From assembly GCF_903944925.1 (NCBI RefSeq), contig NZ_CAJATU010000098.1:62001-126000 (forward strand): DNA of 64,000 nt, read 5' to 3'. Under the pieces are notes generated by a model. The model had not been told where the DNA came from, ran no database searches, and saw only the letters and a list, made by a program, of their open reading frames with translations. A program made the position numbers and the translations under genes. Positions 1-7,608 of the stretch are shown one piece after another (positions within the stretch are counted from its first letter, which is position 1; every line of letters starts with the position of its first letter). The DNA comes from an uncultured Rhodopila sp. (GTDB lineage: Bacteria; Pseudomonadota; Alphaproteobacteria; Acetobacterales; Acetobacteraceae).

Positions 1-2
1 GG

Positions 3-1124
3 CTTCCGATCCGGGAGGCGGGCAAATGGCGGGTGCGCCTGCGCGACCTCGACACCGGCAACATACTTTTTGAATCCGAAAACAAGGGCGCGCTGGTGCG
101 CTCGTCCAAGCGCTTCTATGTCCGCTTCGGCATCGAGGTATGGGATGTGCAGGACGATGGCCATGCGGACCTTGTCCTGAGTCATCAATACGACAGCTTC
201 GATCGTGAGATACTGGTTCATTTCCCGGTCGGGACGCTGGGCGATATCCTGGCGTGGTTCTCCTACGTCCCGCGGTTTTGGCAAGTGCGCGGATGCAGGC
301 TCACCTGCAGCATGTCTCCGCTGTTGATTCCTTTGCTGCGCGATGCCTATCCGTCGATCCGTTTCGTCACGCACGAGGAGGCGGCGACGCTGGAACTGGC
401 CGACACGGCGTATGCAACCTATTATCTTGGCCTGTTTTTCGATGATGCGGCCTGCGTCCATCAGCCAATTGATTTCCGGCATGTCGGGCTGCACCGCACC
501 GCCGCGTTCATTCTGGGCGTCGATCCGGCCGAGCAGGCGCCAAAGATCGCCATACCTGATGAGACACGGCCGATCGAAGACCCGTATGTTTGCATTGCGG
601 TGCAAAGCTCGACACAGAGCAAGAATTGGAACAATCCGCAGGGTTGGCACGGCGTCGTCGAATTTCTAAGACAACGCGGCTACCGGGTGATCTGCATCGA
701 TCAGAAACGGGTACACGGGACCGGTACGGTCTGGACCCACATCCCGCACGGTGTCGAGGACCAAACCGGTGACCGCCCGCTGACCGAGCGTGCCCGCTGG
801 CTGCGCCATGCCGCGGCGTTTGTCGGGTTGAGCAGCGGGCTGGCCTGGCTGGCCTGGGCGGCCGGCACGCCAGTTGTCATGATCAGCGGCTTCACCCTGC
901 CGAACAACGAGTTCACCACGCCGTTCCGGGTCATCAACTGGCACACCTGCAACGGGTGCTGGAACGACGTGCGTGAGCGCTTCGACCATAAAGACTTTCT
1001 CTGGTGCCCACGCCAGGCCGGCACGCCGCGCCAGTTCGAATGCACACACCTGATCACGGCGGAACAGGTGATTGCGACTCTAAAACGTGTACCTACGCTC
1101 AGCCCCTTCCGCCGAACCCCTTAA
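3..1124 (+). CDS. Autotransporter strand-loop-strand O-heptosyltransferase, 5'-truncated by the window
   Basis: The protein resembles the Aah/TibC family, which transfers heptose from ADP-heptose onto Ser residues of strand-loop-strand repeat proteins in the cytoplasm. The reading frame is open to the first base (REAGKWRVRLRDLDTGN-like start), so the GTG at 33 is internal and the true start lies outside. The C-terminal half has the GT9-type fold signature (SSGLAWLAWAAGTPVVMISG). Four cysteines, C306, C309, C325 and C337 counted from the GTG at 33, match the Cys cluster that binds iron in TibC. The gene ends 12 nt before the Hint/SLS protein, whose N-terminal repeats are the expected acceptor. 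Family assignment is strong; the acceptor is inferred from adjacency. Confidence 0.88.
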   Translation, partial: LPIREAGKWRVRLRDLDTGNILFESENKGALVRSSKRFYVRFGIEVWDVQDDGHADLVLSHQYDSFDREILVHFPVGTLGDILAWFSYVPRFWQVRGCRLTCSMSPLLIPLLRDAYPSIRFVTHEEAATLELADTAYATYYLGLFFDDAACVHQPIDFRHVGLHRTAAFILGVDPAEQAPKIAIPDETRPIEDPYVCIAVQSSTQSKNWNNPQGWHGVVEFLRQRGYRVICIDQKRVHGTGTVWTHIPHGVEDQTGDRPLTERARWLRHAAAFVGLSSGLAWLAWAAGTPVVMISGFTLPNNEFTTPFRVINWHTCNGCWNDVRERFDHKDFLWCPRQAGTPRQFECTHLITAEQVIATLKRVPTLSPFRRTP

Positions 1125-1136
1125 GGAGATATCATC

Positions 1137-2717
1137 ATGGCGACCAACTACACCGTATCCAATGGATGGACACTGTCCGGTACAAAACTCTACTCCGGCG
1201 TGACGACCAGCACGGTTAACCTGACGTCAGGCGACACGGTCACGGTTTCGAAAGGCGGGCTTGCCGAAGCGCTCACCCTGTCGGGCGGCGAAACCTTGTC
1301 GGTAACCAGCGGTGTAACGAGTAACATTATCATCAGCTCCGGTGGCGAAGAGCAGTTGTTTGCCGGTGCCAATGCCACCAGCACGACGGTTTTCGCTGGC
1401 GGTGAAGATACGATCGAGGTCGCCAACCCGACCAATAATGCCCTCCTTATCAGCTCGGGAGGTATTCTGGACATTGACTATAACGCGGGAAAACAGAATG
1501 CCGCCGCCACCCTGCTATCCGGCTCGGAAATATTGTTTCAAACCACGTCCGGAGCAACCGTGGCGACAAGCGGGGCCAACCCCACTTCGGTGACCTACGG
1601 CCTGCAGAAAGTTGTCATCGCAGGTTCCGCCACCATTTCGACGTTGTCCACCGTCACGAGCAACGTTTTTGTCGAGGTCACCTGCTTTGCCGGCGGAACG
1701 CAGATCCTGGCCGGCGGCAACGAAGTGGCGATCGAAGCCCTTCAGCCCGGTGACAGCGTTGCCGTCCTGCGCAACGGCGAAACCGTGCAAGAGCCGGTGA
1801 CCTGGGTCGGCTCGTCGAAGATCGACCTGTCCCGGCATGCCCAGCCGGAACTCGCCGCCCCCGTCCGTGTCAAAGCCGGCGCGCTGGCCGACAACACTCC
1901 GACCCGCGACCTGCTGCTGTCCCCGGAGCATTGCCTGATCCTCGGTGGCCGTTCGATCCCGGTGAAGTACCTCATCAACGGCGGTTCGATCGCCCGCGAA
2001 TACCCGGCCGCGCCGTTCCACTACTATCACGTCGAACTGGAAAACCACGGCATCCTGATCGCCGAGGGCGCACAGGCCGAGAGCTATCTCGACACCGGCA
2101 ACCGCGCTTCCTTCGACAACGCCGGCACGCCGCGCCTGCTGCACCCCACCTTCGAGGTGAACCCGACCTCCGAGCGTTGGACCACCGAAGCCTGCGCCCC
2201 GCTCGCGGTGGTGCCGGACGAAGTGGCTCCGGTCTGGGAAGCCCTGGCTGAGCGGTCCGCTTCGCTTGGCCTCGAAGTCCTGCCGCCGGAGATGGCCGAA
2301 GACCCGGACCTGCACATCCTGGCCGACGGCCAGCGCATCCAGCCGATCTCGGACCGCAATTCACGGTTCGTGTTCATGGTGCCGGCCGGCACGCAGTCGG
2401 TCACGCTGGCATCGCGGTATTGCATCCCGGCCGACAAGATGATCGCCAGCCAGCGTGACACGCGCCGCCTCGGTGTTCGGGTCAACTGGATGGCCGTCCG
2501 CTCCGACGACACAGAAACTATTCTGTCCGCTGATCATCCTGCCCTGCAGGCCGGGTGGAACGCGGTCGAGGGCCAGGGCAAGTCGATCTCGCGCTGGACC
2601 GACGGCGCTGCCACGATCCCGTGGGAGAACGTTGCCGGTGCGGCGGTGCTGACCGTTTGCTGCGAGCAGATTGACCAGTATCCGCTTTATGCCGAGAAGG
2701 CCCGCCTCGTCGCCTAA
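1137..2717 (+). CDS. Strand-loop-strand repeat protein with Hint domain
   Basis: 526 residues. Residues about 10-165 are short beta repeats rich in SGG/xGG turns and V/T/S (ISSGG, FAGGED, LSGGET), the strand-loop-strand pattern found in autotransporter passengers. A Hint_2-type domain starts at C183 (TCFAGGTQI) and includes a block-B-like SPEHC with H265; the rest to the C terminus is the conserved extension of this family. There is no signal peptide and no beta-barrel, so export is not classical type V. A strong ribosome site AAGGAGAT sits 6 nt before the ATG. The upstream O-heptosyltransferase is the probable modifier. Hint domains cleave themselves in other proteins; whether this one does is unknown. 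Confidence 0.85.
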   Translation: MATNYTVSNGWTLSGTKLYSGVTTSTVNLTSGDTVTVSKGGLAEALTLSGGETLSVTSGVTSNIIISSGGEEQLFAGANATSTTVFAGGEDTIEVANPTNNALLISSGGILDIDYNAGKQNAAATLLSGSEILFQTTSGATVATSGANPTSVTYGLQKVVIAGSATISTLSTVTSNVFVEVTCFAGGTQILAGGNEVAIEALQPGDSVAVLRNGETVQEPVTWVGSSKIDLSRHAQPELAAPVRVKAGALADNTPTRDLLLSPEHCLILGGRSIPVKYLINGGSIAREYPAAPFHYYHVELENHGILIAEGAQAESYLDTGNRASFDNAGTPRLLHPTFEVNPTSERWTTEACAPLAVVPDEVAPVWEALAERSASLGLEVLPPEMAEDPDLHILADGQRIQPISDRNSRFVFMVPAGTQSVTLASRYCIPADKMIASQRDTRRLGVRVNWMAVRSDDTETILSADHPALQAGWNAVEGQGKSISRWTDGAATIPWENVAGAAVLTVCCEQIDQYPLYAEKARLVA

Positions 2718-2745
2718 ATCGCTACCGCCGCTTGCGGCTGCAAGG

Positions 2746-2778
2746 AACCGGGACCTCTTCGGAGGTCCCGGTTTTTTT
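2746..2778 (+). terminator. Strong intrinsic terminator after the Hint gene
   Basis: Perfect 12-bp stem (AACCGGGACCTC, 2746-2757, with GAGGTCCCGGTT, 2762-2773) closed by a TTCG tetraloop and followed by a T run at 2772-2778. It lies 28 nt after the stop codon and separates the heptosyltransferase/Hint pair from the FkbH gene. Confidence 0.93.
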
Positions 2779-2942
2779 GTTTGTCGCGGCGCCACCGTTG
2801 CCCGCGCTGCGACAGATGGCGCGGACGAGCCGGGCCATGATGGGAAGCTCGGCGAACAAGGTTTTCAATTGATCGCCCTTGATCGTGAGTGATAGGCGGA
2901 TGACGCGCCGCAGCACGACCTTGCGTGCGTAACGGAGGACCC

Positions 2943-4829
2943 GTGACCGATCTCCATTGGCTGCCGACGATCCCTGACTGGCGCCAGCGCCTCCGCGCGC
3001 TGCCCGGCGACCCGGCCACAGCCTGGGATACCGCGGTCGCATTGGCGAACGCGCAGTTGAATTTCGTCCTGACCAATGCGCTGGACGAAACCGTCCGGCG
3101 GCTGTTGCCCGTGGGTCCGGACAGCATGGCGACACAGAAGGTGCGACTGGCGGTGCTCGGATCTTCCACCTTGACCCATCTGTTGCCGGGCATCCGCGTC
3201 GCCGGCCTGCGGCGCGGCATCTGGATCGACACCTACGAGACCGATTACGGCCAGTATTTGCAGGAGCTGTCGGAAACCGATTCCGCACTGCACGACTTCC
3301 AGCCGACGGCGATGTTGCTGGCGCTGGACGCCTATCACCTGACCTCCGGCGTGACGGCCGGCATGGATGCCGCAACCGCCGATGCCGCGCTGGAGGAGAT
3401 GAAGGGCCGCATCGGCGAAACCTGGCGCCTGGCGCGCGAGGCGTTCCGCTGCCCGGTCATCCAGCAGACGGTCCTGCCGCTGCATCCGCCGCTGCTCGGC
3501 AACAACGAGCACCGCCTGCCGGGATCGCGGGCCTGGTTCGTGACGCGGCTGAACCAGGCCATCCGCGTGATGGCGGAGCAGGACGGCGTCGATATCCTGG
3601 CGGTAGACGACCGCGCCGCCCGCGACGGTATCGGCAAATGGCACGACACGGCGCTGTGGCATCGCTCCAAGCAGGAAGTGACTCCCGCCGCCGGGCCGCT
3701 GTATGGCGATCTGGTGGGCCGCTGGCTGGCGGCGAAGCAGGGGCGGTCGTTCAAGTGCCTGGTGATGGACCTGGACAACACGCTGTGGGGCGGCGTCATC
3801 GGCGATGACGGGCTGGAGGGCATCGCGCTCGGCCAGGGCAGCCCGCTGGGCGAGGCCTATACCGCGTTCCAGGAGTATGCCCGCGAACTCAGCCGGCGCG
3901 GCGTGATCCTCGCGGTGTGCTCCAAGAACGACGCGGCGAATGCGCTGGAGCCGTTCGAGAAACATCCCGACATGGTGCTCAAGCGCGGCGACATCGCCAG
4001 CTTCGTCGCCAACTGGCAGAATAAGGCGGATAATATCCGGGCGATCGCGCAGGAGCTCAACATCGGCCTGGATGCGCTGTGCTTCATCGACGACAACCCG
4101 TTCGAGCGCAACCTGGTGCGGCAGGAACTGCCGATGGTGGCGGTGCCGGAGGTGTCGGACGATCCCACGGGCTATCCGCTGGCGCTGGCCGATGCCGGCT
4201 ATTTCGAGGGCCTTGCGGTCACCGACGACGACCGCGAGCGGACCAGCCAGTACCAGGGCAACAAGGCGCGCGACGCGCTGAAGGCGGCCGTGACCGACCT
4301 GCCGTCCTATCTGCGCGGGCTGGAGTTGCAACTGATTTGGAAACGGTTCGACCGCATCGGCTTGCAGCGCATTGTGCAGTTGATCAACAAGTCCAACCAG
4401 TTCAACCTGACGACCCGCCGCTACACCGATGAGGACGTGGCGGCGGTGATGGCGGACCCGAACGCGTTCGGGCTGCAACTGCGTCTGACCGACCGGTTCG
4501 GCGACAACGGCATCATCGCCATCATCATCGGGCGGCTGCTCCCGGAAAAGGATTTGTACATCGACACCTGGCTCATGAGCTGCCGCGTGCTGGGGCGCCA
4601 GGTCGAGCCGACAACCCTGAACCTGATCGCCCGGGAAGCCCAGAACCTCGGTGCGAAACGGTTGATCGGCGAGTACATTCCGACCAAGAAAAATGCCATG
4701 GTGAAGGATCACTATGCCCGGCTGGGATTTACGGTTATGCAAGCGGACCAGGCGGGCGGAAACCGAAACGTCCTCGACCTGGAGGGTTTTACACCCGCCG
4801 AAACATTCATTCACGTGACCGAGGGCTGA
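2943..4829 (+). CDS. FkbH-like HAD-IIIC family protein
   Basis: 628 residues. FkbH-type proteins load a three-carbon glyceryl unit from 1,3-bisphosphoglycerate onto an acyl carrier protein, or act in related surface-sugar acylation. The HAD catalytic motif DLDNTLWGG is at D276/D278; an N-terminal SGNH-like part precedes it and a GNAT-like C-terminal part follows (residues about 480-625). I chose the GTG at 2943 because GGAGG at 2934-2938 is correctly spaced; a start at 2925 would place that site inside the gene. The next gene, an acyl carrier protein, starts 4 nt after the stop, which supports an acyl-transfer role. No polyketide or peptide synthase is nearby, so the product is unknown. Confidence 0.88.
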   Translation: MTDLHWLPTIPDWRQRLRALPGDPATAWDTAVALANAQLNFVLTNALDETVRRLLPVGPDSMATQKVRLAVLGSSTLTHLLPGIRVAGLRRGIWIDTYETDYGQYLQELSETDSALHDFQPTAMLLALDAYHLTSGVTAGMDAATADAALEEMKGRIGETWRLAREAFRCPVIQQTVLPLHPPLLGNNEHRLPGSRAWFVTRLNQAIRVMAEQDGVDILAVDDRAARDGIGKWHDTALWHRSKQEVTPAAGPLYGDLVGRWLAAKQGRSFKCLVMDLDNTLWGGVIGDDGLEGIALGQGSPLGEAYTAFQEYARELSRRGVILAVCSKNDAANALEPFEKHPDMVLKRGDIASFVANWQNKADNIRAIAQELNIGLDALCFIDDNPFERNLVRQELPMVAVPEVSDDPTGYPLALADAGYFEGLAVTDDDRERTSQYQGNKARDALKAAVTDLPSYLRGLELQLIWKRFDRIGLQRIVQLINKSNQFNLTTRRYTDEDVAAVMADPNAFGLQLRLTDRFGDNGIIAIIIGRLLPEKDLYIDTWLMSCRVLGRQVEPTTLNLIAREAQNLGAKRLIGEYIPTKKNAMVKDHYARLGFTVMQADQAGGNRNVLDLEGFTPAETFIHVTEG

Positions 4830-4833
4830 ACTG

Positions 4834-5079
4834 ATGGCGACGGAAGCCGAAATCTACGCCGCGCTGACCGAAATCTTCCATGACGTGTTCCTGCGCGACG
4901 ATATCGTACTGACCCCGGAGCTGACGGCCAAGCAGGTGCAGGGCTGGGACAGCTTCAAGCAGATCGAGATCATCATGGCGAGCGAGGAGAAATGGGGCAT
5001 CAAGTTCAATACGCGTGAACTCGACAGCCTCCGCTGCGTCGGCGACCTGGCTGGATTGGTTGGCAAAAAAACGGCTTAG
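4834..5079 (+). CDS. Acyl carrier protein paired with FkbH
   Basis: 81 residues with the ACP phosphopantetheine site GWDSFKQ (S40). It starts 4 nt after the fkbH-like stop, so the two are probably co-translated. The family carries acyl groups on a phosphopantetheine arm; here the likely cargo is the group handled by the FkbH protein. It diverges from fatty-acid AcpP, so a dedicated secondary role is more likely than fatty-acid synthesis. Confidence 0.88.
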   Translation: MATEAEIYAALTEIFHDVFLRDDIVLTPELTAKQVQGWDSFKQIEIIMASEEKWGIKFNTRELDSLRCVGDLAGLVGKKTA

Positions 5080-5110
5080 GGGTTTGGGCGGGAGGCCGCT
5101 TCCCCTCGTC

Positions 5111-5130
5111 ATGCCGACGGAGGTCGGCAT
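5111..5130. repeat. Small palindrome after the ACP gene
   Basis: ATGCCGAC (5111-5118) and GTCGGCAT (5123-5130) form an 8-bp stem with a GGAG loop, in the context CGTC...CCACG. Its sequence context resembles the short dispersed palindromes common between alphaproteobacterial genes. There is no T run, so it is not a standard terminator, but it could stop exonucleases in this convergent gap. Confidence 0.45.
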
Positions 5131-5238
5131 CCACGCCTTTGCATCAGCCGGCCCCGCAAGGCGTGGGGTGCGCCCTCGCGCACCATGACGGCGTGTGAGC
5201 GGTCGGTATGATACCGCGCGCGGCTTGGCTCCGTCCCC

Positions 5239-6432
5239 TTACCCTTCCAGCAAGTGCCCGAGCGCGCGCAGCGGACGCAGGTCGTCGCAGACAATTTTGG
5301 TTATCGCCAGCAACGGCACCGCCAGGATGGCTCCGGCCACGCCCCACATCCAATACCAGAAGATCAGCGCCAGCATCACCGCCACCGGATTGATGGTGAA
5401 CCGGCGCGCCAGCAACATCGGCGTGGCGATCTCCCCCTCGATCACGTGGATGCCGAGGTAGAGCCCGACGGGCACCAGGGCGAACCAGGTGACCCCCAGC
5501 GCCAGCACGCTGGCCATCAGGAAGATCACCACCCCCACCATCGGCCCGAGGATCGGCACGAAGTTCACCGCGAAGGCAACGGCCGCCCACAGCACGGGAT
5601 TCGCCACGCCGCATAGCCACATCACGCCACCGGTCGCGGCGCCGACAAGAGCGTTGATGCAGGTCACCGTCAGCAGGTAGGCGGAGACGTTGCGCTCGAT
5701 ATCCGCCGACAGCTCCACCGCCTGCCGCTTGTCCTTGAACCGCGGCAGGATCTCCACCAGCCGGCGCAAGAACGTTTCCCCTGAGACCAGCAGGTAAAAC
5801 AGCATCAGCAGCGTCGTCAGCAGGCCGGTCGTCGCGGCGGCGGTGCCACTGAACACCGCACCGAGCAGGCTCGCGGACTTCACCGCAGGTGCCTGAGGTC
5901 CGGGCACAGGCCCGCCGCCGGTCAGTGCGTCGAGTTGGTGCATCATATGCTGAACCGTGTCGATTGGCCCTTTCAGGACCCCGAAGCTGTCGCGCAGTTT
6001 CGGGATAGCCTGCGGCAGCTTGGCCGCCCAGTCGGTGGCCGGTCCGGCCAGCGCGCTGATCGTCGCGGCGAACGCCAGCAGCACCAGCAGTACGGCCAGG
6101 ATGCCGCCGATGGCGCGCGGTATGCGGATTCGCTCCAGCAGGCGAACCAAGGGCTGCAACAGGATTTTCAGCACCATTGCCAGCACCAGCGGCAGGACGA
6201 TCTCCGAAGCGATATACAGCACGGCTAACGCCGCAAACGTGAACAGGCCGCCCAGGAAGATCGTTTTCGGATCGGTTGGCAGCGGCATGTCTTCATCGTC
6301 CTCAGCCGCCGCTTTGAAGGTCTTTTTCTCAGTCACCGCGCCGACGGTATGGTCGCCGGCGGTGACGAACTCGCTGCGGGTTTCCGCCGCGACGATCCGG
6401 TCCCCGGCAGGCGGGTTTGAAGCGTCGGTCAT
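5239..6432 (-). CDS. AI-2E family transporter (PerM/YdiK type membrane protein)
   Basis: 397 residues with a soluble, charged N-terminal tail (about 60 residues) and roughly eight hydrophobic segments, including the paired helices typical of the UPF0118/AI-2E exporter family and a C-terminal segment with P(IL)LGPMVGV and IEGEIATPMLL motifs conserved there. Members export autoinducer-2 or act as Na+/H+ antiporters or general permeases; the substrate cannot be told from sequence. It stands alone, convergent with the ACP gene. Confidence 0.85.
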   Translation of the reverse strand: MTDASNPPAGDRIVAAETRSEFVTAGDHTVGAVTEKKTFKAAAEDDEDMPLPTDPKTIFLGGLFTFAALAVLYIASEIVLPLVLAMVLKILLQPLVRLLERIRIPRAIGGILAVLLVLLAFAATISALAGPATDWAAKLPQAIPKLRDSFGVLKGPIDTVQHMMHQLDALTGGGPVPGPQAPAVKSASLLGAVFSGTAAATTGLLTTLLMLFYLLVSGETFLRRLVEILPRFKDKRQAVELSADIERNVSAYLLTVTCINALVGAATGGVMWLCGVANPVLWAAVAFAVNFVPILGPMVGVVIFLMASVLALGVTWFALVPVGLYLGIHVIEGEIATPMLLARRFTINPVAVMLALIFWYWMWGVAGAILAVPLLAITKIVCDDLRPLRALGHLLEG

Positions 6433-6585
6433 GGCTTGGTGCGCCTTCGTCCGTGAATGGGACGCGGTCGCCGGACGATCCGTCCTTCGATTGGCCGCAG
6501 GGCTACAATCGTTTTAAGCGCGACAGGTTACGCCGGAGGCGATCACCTATCGGGTAGCAGTGGAGCCGGGCGCTGGAGTCAGACA

Positions 6586-6903
6586 TCAGGCAGCGAGAGT
6601 GTGGGGTGTAATATGGTCCAGTTCTGCGAAAATCTTCCGGCGTTGCCGCATCAGATCGTGATCGGCCTGAAGTCCGAGCCAGAACCCATCGGACAGGCCA
6701 AAATAACGCGCCAGGCGCAGATCGGTGTCCGCGGTGACCGCCCGTTTACCGAGTACGATCTCATTGATCCGGCGGGGAGGAACGCCGATGGCGCGAGCGA
6801 GACCGTTTTGAGTCAGGCCCATCGGTTCTATGAAGTCGAGCAGCAGAACCTCGCCGGGCGTCGGGTTGGGGATCTCGTCAGTGGTAGTCGACGATTTCGA
6901 CAT
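6586..6903 (-). CDS. higA: HigA-family antitoxin, orphan
   Basis: 105 residues with a Xre-type helix-turn-helix (GLTQNGLARAIGVPPRRINE, about 29-48) followed by GKRAVTADTDLRLARYFG, the HigA/VapI signature. HigA proteins bind HigB toxin and repress their own operon. AAGGAGGT with a 7-nt spacer precedes the ATG, one of the strongest ribosome sites in the window. The ATG lies inside what remains of higB, so the antitoxin seems to have outlived its toxin. Its repressor function may persist. Confidence 0.85.
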   Translation of the reverse strand: MSKSSTTTDEIPNPTPGEVLLLDFIEPMGLTQNGLARAIGVPPRRINEIVLGKRAVTADTDLRLARYFGLSDGFWLGLQADHDLMRQRRKIFAELDHITPHTLAA

Positions 6904-7000
6904 GATCCGGACCTCCTTGCGTCAGAGCCTGTGCATTGTTCAGAATTCGGAGTTTTCTAAGCGCGGTCTGTTGAATGTCCTGGGGAAGGGCACGGCTGAA
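6878..7000 (-). pseudogene. higB toxin remnant
   Basis: Just upstream of higA one frame reads LPQDIQQTALRKLRILNNAQ and then, after a short join, VEIVDYH and a stop (TGA at 6878-6880). Both pieces match HigB: the first is the residue 20-45 region and the second its usual C terminus. The start of the gene and the central catalytic part (the LRVPPGNRLEALKGD...IRINDQWRICF block in the family) are missing. The frame is preceded directly by the stop of the DUF1194 gene at 7001-7003, so the N-terminal part was lost at that junction. Confidence 0.75.
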
Positions 7001-7585
7001 CTACACCATCGGCCCCTTCACCTCCCGCGTCAGCTTCTGCCGCATCGCCTCGGCGAAATCCGCATATGCGCGGCAGGTGACGGCGAACGACCCCGGGCCG
7101 CCGATGACCTCGTCCGTGTAGGAGGCCAGCAAATCCGGCTCCTCATGCAGGATGCACAGCCCGTTTATGACGATGCCTCCCGCCACCATGCGATCCCGTA
7201 TCGGCCCGGGCGCGATCCCGTCATTCGATCGGCCGTCCCCGATGACGTTGACAAGGTTGCGCTTGGGAACCGCCGGCACGCCAGCCAGCAGCGTCAGGGC
7301 GGCCAGCAGTGCCTCGCCGATGGCCGTCGCCCCTGCCCTGACCGTTCGCGGCATATTGTCCACGCCGTCCGCGAACGCCGCCAGATCCGCCGCGGTCGCG
7401 ATTTGCGTCCAGGGCGTGATGACGTCCTGCTGCCTGGTGCCGGACCACAGCAGCAGCGCCAGGATGCTGCTTCCGGCCAGCCCCTCGACCACGGCCGGGT
7501 CGCGCAAAGCCGCCGCCATGCCGCCGGCGATCAGCCCGAACTCCTCATAGGTGACGCTGGCGGAGCCATCGACCGCCAACACCAT
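7001..7585 (-). CDS. DUF1194 (von Willebrand-like) protein, short N terminus
   Basis: 194 residues from the first ATG (MVLAVDGSASV). DUF1194 proteins are usually secreted and have a VWA-like fold; the metal-site motif here is DGSAS, and VIGDGRSN, typical of the family, follows. The frame is open far upstream but overlaps the MFS exporter gene, and I see no signal peptide. Either the gene starts at this ATG, with no obvious ribosome site, or its original start was lost when it was joined to the upstream gene. The MFS stop lies about 24 nt upstream of this ATG. Confidence 0.72.
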   Translation of the reverse strand: MVLAVDGSASVTYEEFGLIAGGMAAALRDPAVVEGLAGSSILALLLWSGTRQQDVITPWTQIATAADLAAFADGVDNMPRTVRAGATAIGEALLAALTLLAGVPAVPKRNLVNVIGDGRSNDGIAPGPIRDRMVAGGIVINGLCILHEEPDLLASYTDEVIGGPGSFAVTCRAYADFAEAMRQKLTREVKGPMV

Positions 7586-7608
7586 CGCCAGGTCGATGCT
7601 ATTCGCGA

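Noticed and set aside
2865-4814. A 649-codon minus-strand frame opposite the FkbH gene
   Set aside because: His/Gln/Arg-rich shadow typical of high-GC DNA; the plus strand has clear catalytic motifs.
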